A stretch of DNA of 64,000 bases from Halichondria panicea (taxonomy: Eukaryota > Porifera > Demospongiae > Suberitida > Halichondriidae): assembly GCF_963675165.1 (NCBI RefSeq), contig NC_087380.1:4896571-4960570 (forward strand), read 5' to 3'. This document shows positions 55,727 to 64,000 of this stretch, in pieces (positions within the stretch are counted from its first letter, which is position 1; each line of letters opens with the position of its first letter). The notes beneath the pieces are model-generated. The model worked only from the letters and a program-made list of their open reading frames with translations, made no database searches and had not been told where the DNA came from. The translations under genes were made by a program, and so were the position numbers.

Positions 55727-56883
55727 GTAATTTATGGCGCAATATTAGTGCCAAAATTAGAGTATATACGTATTTGTATCTAGGGGGTACTCTTTTTGTA
55801 AACTGGTATAGAAAATAAACATTCAGGGGTACACTTTTTAGTGTAGACTATCACTTGGGGGTACTCTTATCAGTTTAGGTACACAAATAATTCTTTTGAG
55901 GGTACCTACTCTTCCATATTATAATGACCTGAAGAGTACTGAACTAAAAAGAGTACCCTCAAATAAAAAGAGTATACCCTCAAATAAAAAAGAGTACCAT
56001 CAAATAAAAAGAGTACCCCCAAATAATTTCTAAGGTTTAAAGTACACGCACTTTAACCTCTACTTAGAGGTGTGGCTTGTATTTCTATTTAGAGCGCCCC
56101 TTAGAATTGTGAGCAATTATTATTAAGGTTATTGAACAGTCCCTTGGAAGTCTGGTGTGGAAGCTGCTGATAGCTGATTTATAGAGAACTGTTGACTGAT
56201 ATTGTTGATGGCTCGTTGAGTCAAACAGAGGCCGAAGCCCTGGGCTATGTAGCACACGCTGTCTTTAGAGGACATGCTGGTGGCAAGACCATACAGTTGC
56301 GAGCAGATTTTGTACACCTACCTTAGCTTCTGAAGAAGTGGGAAGGCCTTCATCAGATCCCTTATGATTGATTACAATAAGTGTTCTAAGGGACTACCAA
56401 AAATTGATGTTTATTATTAATTTTTATGAGACTAGATAAAAAAATTATAATTACGGTGCTAAGTAATAATTATTACATAGACAAAAAGGTACATTGTACT
56501 TGAAGTCTAAGGATGTGCTCTAAATAGAAATACAAGTAGAGGTTAAAGTACGTGAACTTTAACCTCAGAAATTATTTGGGGGTACTCTTTTTATTTGAGG
56601 GTACTCTTTTTATTTTGAGGGTACTCTTTTATTTTGGGGTACTCTTTTTAGTTCAGTATGGAAAAATATATTTTAGGGTACTCATGGAAGAGCAGGTACC
56701 CTCAAAAGAATTATTTGTGTACCTAAAGTGATAAGATTACCTCCAAGTGATAGTCTACACTAAAAAGTGTACCCCTGAATGTTTATTTTCTATATAAATT
56801 ATACCAGTTTACAAAAAGAGTACCCCCTAGATACAAATACGTATATACTCTAATTTTGGCACTAATATTGCGCCATAGTAATT
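55727..56883. mobile_element. 1,145-bp foldback element with ~370-bp inverted arms
   Basis: The element runs 55733-56877. The left end TATGGCGCAATATTAGTGCC and the right end GGCACTAATATTGCGCCATA are exact inverses. Inverted similarity continues inward for ~370 bases, to about 56100 and 56510, including a series of GAGGGTACTCTTTTTA-like units. It is flanked by GTAATT at 55727-55732 and 56878-56883, a 6-bp target duplication. The insertion site lies inside an R6 repeat, whose AAGGCAGTAATTGCACGTCG motif is split, so the insertion postdates R6. The ~410-bp centre has one 62-codon minus-strand frame (56317-56129) of unknown origin. No transposase is present. Confidence 0.85.
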
Positions 56884-57040
56884 GCACGTCGACGAGCAAT
56901 TACTGCCTTGACGACTGCACGTTCGAATAACAGCCGCGGCTAATTTTTTACTGAAACTGCAACTACAAACTGCATCACAAACGATTAACAATCAAATAGT
57001 ATGGCTACTCGTGCAATAAGGGATTAATTAAAGGTGCCTA
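56884..57040. repeat. R6 fragment, right flank of the foldback insertion
   Basis: TGCACGTCGACGAGCAATTACTGCC, GTTCGAATAACAGCCGCGGC, AAACGATTAACAATC and ATGGCTACTCGTGCAATAAG parallel 44770-44945 closely. It is truncated on the right at about 57030. Confidence 0.65.
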
Positions 57041-57582
57041 TTAATTATATGCCAGCATAATTCTCACCCCAAAAAATGTGCCTATTTTATGTTCAAACTA
57101 CCAACCCAACTATAATAATTATTATCTATTAGCTATTTTTTACATTTTCTTTTATACGCCCTTAATTTGTAGTAAACCTGCTCCTGGCAACACTGGCTCT
57201 TCATAAGAAGCAAAATGGTACAATAATAATGAAGCAAAATGAGGAGAAAAATTTAATAAAAAAAAAAGGTAATAAAAAGCAAATTAATTTTGTTGTCACT
57301 GTATTTTTATAGTATAGCTTAATTAGTTTTAAATGCAAGGGTTCTAATTTTGTCGTGCTATAAAGTATATATAGCTATTGCGTGGGCCCTCGGGCATTAT
57401 CAAGTGCCAATTGAATGTTATTATACACTGCGCATCCATTATTTTTAGGCAAATATCTTGTGACATAAACTTTGTGTCGCCAGAGTTGATTGGGTCTTGT
57501 AAATTAATGTCTTCATCAGTAATAACAAACTATAATACATCACGTATGGAGATGTCTACTAGAAAGTCAACATACGTAAGAA

Positions 57583-58656
57583 CTAAAATCTGAATTCAAT
57601 TGGGTCCTTCCAACCTTTCCCCAAACTAGATACAAAACCAATGTGTTTGATCAAGTCTGGCACAACCATTAACTGCTTTAAACCTTGCTTCATCACAAAC
57701 GTATCCAGAGCAATATCTACTGGAAATGATAATGAACAAGTGACTGAGTTCAAGTAGTTAATCAAGTTGCTTATGTGCTCCTGGGGGTACAAAACAGCTG
57801 GTGTACAGCAGCCTGGCGCAGGTACAATGAAGTTGAAGTGAAAGGAAATATTTCCAAGTAAAACTAGCCAATGAGGTCTCCCTAGTGTCCACAGAGTGTA
57901 CATAGAAAAGATGAAAGAGAGTGTGACTAATAAAATGAGATCACATTTTTTGGGATAATTGGTGTGTCTATTCTTGCAGACTATTTGCACAAAGTAAGCG
58001 ACAGACGTGAGCACAAAAGATCCAATGAGTGAAGTTAGTATCAACTCTTTAATAATATGCAATTCGTTACTCCAGCCCTGCCACTTTGGAGGGTAGAAGA
58101 GTTTTAAAAATGCCCAGTCTTGCTTGTAGTGCGGCATACGTTGCTTTAGTATAAATTGCAATCGAGTCATGAAATAAGGCAAGGGTAAGGCATCATCTTC
58201 GAAAATTACTGTGTATCTGGCTTTTTTCTTGTAACACCATTGGAGAGCAAACACTAAATCTTCTTTTTCCTTTGAAAACTTGTCTACAGTTGCACTCTGC
58301 TTAGGATTAGATATGACTGAAATAGTGCTTGACAGTTTTAACGCTTCTAGGTGGGTGGATCCTTCAGCATTGTACAGGGCAAACACGGAATTTGTTCCAG
58401 CTAATTGAGTAACAAGGCCTGCCACAACTTGAGTAAGAAACTCCATGTTGGCTGGTCGGCTTATGCTTACAACAATAAAGCAGAACTCTGGCAGGACACT
58501 AGGATCTTTAAAGATTGAAAAGGGATTAGACAGCACAATATTGGCTTCTTGCAAACGAACGAAGTTGTCTTCCAAGTTTCTCTGCTTGTCTCTTTCAGGT
58601 GTGGACTGGTAGAATTTGGAATAAGGCAAGTCCTTTCCTATGTAGGGCACAACCAA
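57583..58656 (-). CDS. PGAP4: PGAP4 / TMEM246, GPI-anchor GalNAc transferase
   Basis: A 357-codon open frame without introns. Family blocks are VFALQWCYKKKARYTVIFED with acidic EDDALPLP (the DxD-like nucleotide-sugar site), DWAFLKLFYPPKWQGW, two adjacent hydrophobic segments (ILTSLIGSFVLTSVAYF; LILLVTLSFIFSMYTLW) that split the glycosyltransferase fold in this family, VPAPGCCTPAVLYPQ and VPDLIKHIGFVSSL. PGAP4 is a Golgi membrane enzyme that adds GalNAc to the first mannose of GPI anchors. The N-terminal signal anchor is missing from this frame: a stop precedes it directly. However, an ATG at 58702 in another frame reads MFVVVVVLTYAIIAVIGC, just what the anchor should look like, offset by one base. 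Either a one-base indel lies between about 58657 and 58702 (polymorphism or assembly error next to a GTT run) or an unrecognised intron joins them. Divergent from the transglutaminase. Confidence 0.85.
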   Translation of the reverse strand: MVVPYIGKDLPYSKFYQSTPERDKQRNLEDNFVRLQEANIVLSNPFSIFKDPSVLPEFCFIVVSISRPANMEFLTQVVAGLVTQLAGTNSVFALYNAEGSTHLEALKLSSTISVISNPKQSATVDKFSKEKEDLVFALQWCYKKKARYTVIFEDDALPLPYFMTRLQFILKQRMPHYKQDWAFLKLFYPPKWQGWSNELHIIKELILTSLIGSFVLTSVAYFVQIVCKNRHTNYPKKCDLILLVTLSFIFSMYTLWTLGRPHWLVLLGNISFHFNFIVPAPGCCTPAVLYPQEHISNLINYLNSVTCSLSFPVDIALDTFVMKQGLKQLMVVPDLIKHIGFVSSLGKGWKDPIEFRF

Positions 58657-58702
58657 TTACAGCAATTATCGCATAAGTCAGAACAACAACAACAACAAAC
58701 AT

Positions 58703-58970
58703 CCTTTTAGCAGAACACATTGTGGAGGAATCAGGAATGAGCAGAGGAATGAGGTTATAATCATGACAACATCCTCATTAACCTCGATTCCAGACCGCAT
58801 TAAAATACTGGAATCGAGGCTACACGTACCCCGCCTCAACCCAAGCTTTTAGGTTGAGGCGGGTATTCGAGACTAAGACTGCAGTACAGTACTGATCATA
58901 TCGAAGCAGGGAAGCAGGAGACTAGAGCAGAGTGCAAACTAGTGCAGTGAGTGCATGCAAGAGTGTCAGC
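58703..58970. promoter_or_regulatory. Short divergent spacer between PGAP4 and transglutaminase, with hairpins
   Basis: Only about 270 bases separate the two divergent starts, so both promoters must lie here if the starts are right. Two strong hairpins occupy the middle: CCTCGATTCCAG / CTGGAATCGAGG (about 58783-58818) and CCCGCCTCAACC / GGTTGAGGCGGG (about 58829-58862). They resemble the palindrome at 32682-32716 and may be a small dispersed repeat rather than a regulatory site. No TATA box is obvious. Confidence 0.5.
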
Positions 58971-61900
58971 ATGGCATCGTCAAGTCTTTATGGAAATCGT
59001 AATGTCAATGCATGGGGTGGTTTGCCTGCTCCTGGGGAGCTGTCCCCCTACAGTGTCAGTATGGATGTGGACATAGACCGCATTGAGAAACTCAGTCACA
59101 CCCAGGGACTAAGTGCGAACAAGCTGTTAGTTACTAGAAGAGATACAAAGTTCCCAGTCATAGTGAAGACACGGTCTCGACTGGTTATAGAATCTGCAGC
59201 TCTGGTCTACAATGAGAGCAAGAGTGTGCCCCTTACTGTGGAGAGCCAGATAAACCGTGTATACGGGACAGTGCTTGAGGTGAGATTGATTGTTGTATTT
59301 TCGATACATGAGAGCTTGTTTTTCAGTCCATTCTCAATTCGTTTTATTCCCCATGTGCATTTTTGAAAATGTGTCACCTATAGAAAAATTAGAGCACCCT
59401 CATCTTTGTGCATGCTCCAAATGTACCTATTTAACGTTGGGAATTCTGGGGATTGAGCAATAATTATGACTCAGTGCTATAGCTAGCTTGAGTGCAAGTT
59501 TTGTGGAGATGTACAATGTACAATGTAGGTGCAAAAAAATTATTCATGCAGAACTTTGACCTCAGGAAAAAATTTAGCTTTGTCTTGGACGTACGCTAAG
59601 CCTTATTCTAAATGGGTGTTTGCCATTAGATTTGCAAAGAAAACAGAAAACAGATAGGATCATTGATGAACTACAGCATATTCCGTTCATAGTTGATGAA
59701 TTGATTCTTGAGACGGTTTCATATGAGTTCAATGCCTCATACAAAATTAAAGACTGGAGCGCAATTAACTGTTATGTCTGAGTCAGCAATACATGGACAG
59801 GCAGACAGATGACACACTGATGACACACTGTTGTAACCCGTAGTTGCCTACTCGTGTTTATAGAATGGCTGTATCAACTTTGTTACAACCTCATTTCCCC
59901 TGCAGTTGTCTATCCCAGTGGATGCTCCAGTCACCCTGTACACACTGATCGTTGATGGACAGTTTGAGAACAAGCAACCGTTCTCAGTGACCCTCTCTGA
60001 ACAGGTTGTCGTACTATTCAATGCCTGGTCACACGAGGATGGTGTGTTCATGGAAGAAGAGGACTGGAGACAAGAGTATGTTCTGGAGACCAATGGGAGA
60101 GTCTACGCTGGAGATAGGTGATGGTTGTATGTTACTTTCATTCTTTAATCACCTATAACACCTACATGTATAACATCAACCAAACTAGCCATTTTAAAGT
60201 GCATATACAACTATTTGCTTTCAATTTCTTGTTAGATACGGGATGGCTTGGAATCTTGCCCTCTATCAACCTGATTCTCTGAGAGCCACACTATTTCTCC
60301 TGGAATCTCTGGCTAAGCTCACCTTTGAGGAGAAGAAGAATCCCATTCTTGTGGCTAGAGAGATGTCTGCACTTGTGAACATGCAAGACGAGAATGGGGT
60401 GCTGCATGGACGTTGGGATGGCGACTACGCAGATGGACAACCCCCTAATTTCTGGAGAGGAAGTGGACAAATCTTAGAGCAGTTTTTCCGCTCAAAGGGT
60501 GAGCCAGTGAGGTATGGACAGTGCTGGGTGTTCTCTGGTGTGCTGCTGAGTGTTTTGAGGATCCTGGGCATTCCCAGTCGCTCTGTAACCAACTTCAACT
60601 CTGCCCACGACACCAATCGCAACAGAACCATCGATTTCTACTACGATGAGAACGGTGATGAACTCGAGTATCTCAAGACAGGCGACGACTCAATTTGGTA
60701 TGTGACTATTATAGTTATTCCACTGTCGTACTGAAGCCAGAAAGTGTACAAATGATGACCTATGTTGTACATATTTCCCAGGAACTTCCATGTTTGGAAT
60801 GATGCTTGGATGAGTCGACCAGACCTCCCTGCTGGGTTTGGAGGCTGGCAAGCTTTGGATGCTACTCCTCAAGAGGAGAGTCCACAGGGTGGAGGGTACA
60901 GGACCGGACCAGCTCCACTCAAGGCCATTAAAGATGGCAACTCTCTTCTGTTTGATACTAACTTCCTCATTGCAGAGGTGAGCAAACCTGTTGAATTTCT
61001 CGTCAGTGCTCCAACTCTGACCATAGATAAAAGAGTTAAATGAATTGGCAACGAATCACGTGCTGCATATAAAATGCACATACTGAGCTAAGATACAGCC
61101 TCTTAACCCCGGGAACTACTTTTATGGCTGTTTTGGAAAATTTAAATCCCCCCCAACTTTATTATTATTATTATTATTTAATGCCCCTTTATAGTAGGTA
61201 TCATTTGGCTATTATTTTTTCCCCGATTGCTTAAGAAAGTAGCAAGAGGTACAGAACATTCTTTTTCACTGTTTTAGGATGTTTCTATTATTATAGCTAC
61301 ATGTAAAACTGCCTAAGTAAGTGTACCGTGTCTCATGTATATATCCTTAAGTATCAAATAGAAGTAAAAGTTCAGCAACAGGTTTCTCAACCTGACAGTA
61401 AGACAATATGTGTCTCCTTTGGCCATTTTTTCCACGTTACAGTAGGCGGCCTCGATTAAATCTCGGACGAAATGCGGATAGTTTTCGAGGCGCTTAGTGT
61501 TGCCTAACCTTCTATCTATGCTCTGACCCAGCACCAAGTGGTCAAGGAAGACGTAGTATTGTTTCCGTGGAAGCCACTGTTGTGTGGGTCTTGGTATTAC
61601 AGCTGTGTAGCTGTGGGTATGCACAATTTTAATCAGTAAAGTGTTGATTGACCATTGGCATGTAGGTGGCCTTGGGTGGCCTTGCCCAATTTATGCTCAA
61701 AATGTTGCCTAGTCTCCAAGTCTCATGCATTCTTACCAATTAGTCTTTAATTCTTACCCATTAGTCTCAAATCATCAACGAGAATTATACTGCAACATCA
61801 CAGATTTTTTTCTTCTTTCTTTATAAAATTTAATGCAGAGCATAGGTGCGTACCAACTTATACTGCAACATCACAGATTTTTTTTTTCTTTCTTTATAAA

Positions 61901-63491
61901 ATTTAATGCAGAGCATAGGTGCGTACCAACTAGCAGCTGAGAGCTAATATTAAGGTAGCCCTAACAAAAAACAGCAAAAGGCAAAACACAAAAAACAAAA
62001 GTAACTAAAAGGTACAGGCAGTGACAAGGACAGTGACATACAAATTAAGTAACAGACACAAAACTGTAAGTAAGGGCAAGCAGACAATTAGTTATAAGTA
62101 AGTAATTAATTGAAACAGTCCCGCACATGAGCCTTAAAACTAAGTAAACTACTTGCAGAGACGGCACTGCTTGGTAGGGAATTCCAGAGTGGAACCACAT
62201 TTACGAAGAATGATGATTGATGAGACAGATGCTTCTATATAAGAAGTATTATTGGTGAAAGAAATCTTAGAAAAAAGTCAACAGTACTACTAGCACCTTC
62301 CATACGTATATATTCATATGCTCAGAAGTACGTGTAAAGGTTGCATTATTCATGCTATTGAGCTTCTATATATAAAGTACTTTCTACCAACATTTGGTAA
62401 AAATTGCCTAATAGGCTAATTAATACTTTGTGCCTATTAGGCTGGCATAATGCTCAATGCTCCACTGCACCTATTAGTCTCAAAATTCTAGCATAATTGG
62501 GCAAGGCCTAGCCTTGGGTTCTAGTCAATGTGGAGGGAGGACACAATTAGCACTTAATTTATGACCTAATTAAATTCTTTAAATGATTCTGTTATTGGAC
62601 TCACCTACCTACGTGACCTAAGCTATAAGATTTGTGGAGTTGTGTGGAATAATTAGTGCCCATTAGGCCCTGGTAAATTATGCTCCTTTTTCTGCCTATT
62701 ATGCCTATTATGCTTTTGAGAAGTGGAGCCTAATGGGCACTAATTATTCCATACAACTCCCCAAATTCAGCCTATTATGCTCGTCGAAAGAACCCATTAT
62801 ATGCCCCATATTGACGTCATAAATAATATTTTTTCAGCAATAGTTGTTGTATTGTACATTTCAATACAACAAGAGATAATTGCATTTGTAACATAACTGA
62901 AGACAAAAGATTCTTCTAGAAGTATGTAAAAGAGGCATTTAAAAGAGAAAAAACACGTTCAGCAGAAGCAGAGGACCGTTGCATTTGCACCAAACTGACC
63001 AAATTCAAAATTTTAACCCTATTATGCTTCAATTATGCCAGCATAATGACCTAACCTATTATGCCCCAAATTATGCTGGCATAATTTGCCAGGGCCTAGT
63101 GCCCATAAGGTTAATTGTGTCCTCCCTAGCTCCTCTGGGTTGTTGGGGCGAGCCCTGAGGCTCGATCCATAGTAGCGAGTAGTACAGAGACTTGCGGTGT
63201 GATCCTGTTTGCACATTCATTTTAATTTGTTGAGAGAGAAAGTGTTCAGGTATACATATATGTATGATTCTGTCTGTTTGTTTTTATTTGTTGACAGGTA
63301 AAATTTATTTGTTTGGCTCTGTAAATTTAGAAAGTAAACTATTTTGCACACAGGTGAATGCTGACATCAAGAAGTACAGTGTGGGGAGTGATGGAGCCCC
63401 TCGCCTGTTTGAGGTGGACAAGAAAACTGTAGGACAGGGCATCTCCACTAAAAAAGTCGGTTCCTGGAGGAGGGAGGACATCACACATCTG
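58971..63491 (+). CDS. Transglutaminase, 5' part (gene continues past window end)
   Basis: Exons 58971-59279, 59906-60117, 60236-60697, 60782-60977 and 63354-63491, in phase, 439 codons so far. ATG at 58971; the frame upstream has no other ATG. The N-terminal beta-sandwich (TRRDTKFPVIVKTRSRLVIE) precedes the papain-like core. The catalytic triad is intact: Cys270 in YGQCWVFSGV, His331 in NFHVWNDAWM and Asp354 in WQALDATPQE, spaced as in animal transglutaminase 2. QGISTKKVGSWRREDITHL follows, leading to the Ca-binding core end. The enzyme forms Gln-Lys isopeptide crosslinks or deamidates Gln, in a Ca-dependent way. There is no signal peptide. The two C-terminal beta-barrels must lie beyond 64000. 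The exon end at 63491 is a GTGAGG donor; reading through would enter an R1 repeat, so an intron is preferred. Intron 4 (60978-63353) holds LINE and MITE remains. Confidence 0.92.
61785..61932. repeat. 73-bp tandem duplication
   Basis: TTATACTGCAACATCACAGA occurs at 61785 and 61858. The 73-bp unit is repeated twice with almost no change and ends GCGTACCAACT. It directly abuts the 3' end of the minus-strand LINE fragment and may be part of its tail. Confidence 0.8.
61933..62260 (-). pseudogene. Non-LTR retrotransposon 3' fragment
   Basis: On the minus strand, from about 62235 to 62108, the frame reads HQSSFFVNVVPLWNSLPSSA then VSASSLLSFKAHVRDCFN and a stop. This matches the extreme C-terminus of many LINE ORF2 proteins (FF.RVV.LWNSLP..V..A.SL..FK..L). 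The T-rich minus-strand sequence after the stop (about 62107-61933) looks like the element's 3' UTR. It is 5'-truncated and dead. Confidence 0.75.
62535..63126. mobile_element. Inverted-repeat element GGGAGGACACAATTA with nested hairpin
   Basis: GGGAGGACACAATTA at 62535-62549 and its exact inverse TAATTGTGTCCTCCC at 63112-63126 bound a 592-bp non-coding stretch. Nested inside is a second inverted repeat with 33-bp arms (62636-62668 and 62728-62760; GGAGTTGTGTGGAATAATTA.. versus its inverse, one mismatch). The region is also full of the motif CTATTATGC (about ten occurrences counting close variants). Confidence 0.65.
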
Positions 63492-63514
63492 GTGAGGAAA
63501 TATCTGGGGACTGT

Positions 63515-64000
63515 ACAAATGAAAGCACCGCGCGCGTGTGCTGATGCCTCGGTGGAGATACGTAGCATTACTGCATAATTATCATGATGAACATTTTGTT
63601 TTGAGAATCACGGGGAAACTCAAGAGTGGGTAATGATCGACCATGATTGTTGTTAAAAACGATCGATGCCAAAAGTTAAAAAAATTAACGGGTGCATCAG
63701 CAGAGCCTTGCAGCTCTCTTCTCACTCTTGCAGCTACTAGTAGCTAGCGTTCTAGTGCAGAGCTATATTTTGTTGTTGTACATGTACACTGTAACTACTA
63801 AGTAGAGTAGCAACACTCGGTGAACAAGTATAATTGCTACGCACTCTTCTGAAAAGGCTGCAATGGCATTCCAAATAAGCAAAACTAGGCATAACTCGAG
63901 AACGAAGCATTATTTTGCAAATCCACAAATTGAAATCCAAGAAAACATGACTAGAAGCCTATAGAAACTCTTCTTGCACTTAATTGCCTTGAGCAGCTAT
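63515..64000. repeat. R1 copy in a transglutaminase intron, cut by window end
   Basis: Begins AAATGAAAGCACCG..GTGCTGATGCCTCGGTGGAG and continues GAGTGGGTAATGATCGACCA, TTGCAGCTCTCTTCTCACTC and GAGTAGCAACACTCGGTGAA in the same orientation as 926-1735. A short insertion (TATTTTGTTGTTGTACATG) distinguishes it. It starts 24 bases after the presumed donor of exon 5, which supports the intron assignment. Confidence 0.7.

Larger units (their letters stand above)
52254..57582. other. Large intergenic repeat region
   Basis: No gene recognised in 5.3 kb. It contains R1 (52684-53060), a decayed R3 MITE (about 53889-54262), a 27-bp tandem pair (54344-54397), a ~157-170-bp tandem array (54681-55045), a probable LINE 3' end (about 55395-55672), the 1.1-kb foldback element (55733-56877) and an R6 fragment (56884-57040). 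The remainder is AT-rich and unremarkable. Confidence 0.65.

Overview
The window is AT-rich eukaryotic DNA from an animal. Genes are split by GT-AG introns and separated by dense interspersed repeats. It carries orthologues of animal genes (filamin, midnolin, cytoplasmic dynein-2 light intermediate chain, PGAP4/TMEM246, transglutaminase, RNA polymerase I largest subunit). It also carries a very large intronless gene joining a chlamydial-Pmp-type GGAI repeat array to a multi-pass membrane domain. The gene set, divergence and repeat style suit an early-branching metazoan, most plausibly a sponge; this is inference, since no taxonomic marker is present.

Layout: 1-2932 repeats. 2933-4399 (+) secreted FAD polyamine/amine oxidase and 4764-6008 (+) filamin-domain/NHL-repeat protein, both intronless. 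6009-8829 repeats. 8830-12576 (+) nine exons encoding only the C-terminal 374 residues of RNA polymerase I subunit RPA1. 13440-22467 (+) filamin (two CH domains, 16 Ig-filamin repeats, 12 or more of them in one giant exon). Convergent to it, 32101-23620 (-) midnolin. 32102-36691 is a mobile-element graveyard with a 1.8 kb inverted-repeat transposon (perfect 9-bp target duplication) carrying a broken HIRAN-like gene. 36692-43394 (+) DYNC2LI1 in 15 exons. 45338-46115 (+) a small two-TM protein. 52253-47631 (-) the Pmp-like membrane protein. 52254-57582 repeats including a 1.1 kb foldback element. 58656-57583 (-) PGAP4, divergent from 58971-63491+ (+) a transglutaminase that runs off the window's right edge.

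The genes do not form a pathway; this is an ordinary animal locus mix. The most distinctive content is (i) several inverted-repeat element families whose boundaries and target duplications can be read directly, including one family with CAGAGGAGG ends and 9-bp duplications that has both a ~100-bp and a 1.8-kb gene-bearing member, (ii) the Pmp-repeat/multi-TM receptor-like gene, (iii) the midnolin orthologue that retains every functional block of the vertebrate protein, and (iv) an RPA1 gene whose N-terminal three quarters is missing from the expected place. Exon structures given below were assembled by eye from splice consensus, reading-frame phase and remembered homology; for filamin, midnolin, DYNC2LI1, RPA1 and transglutaminase the phases close without error.
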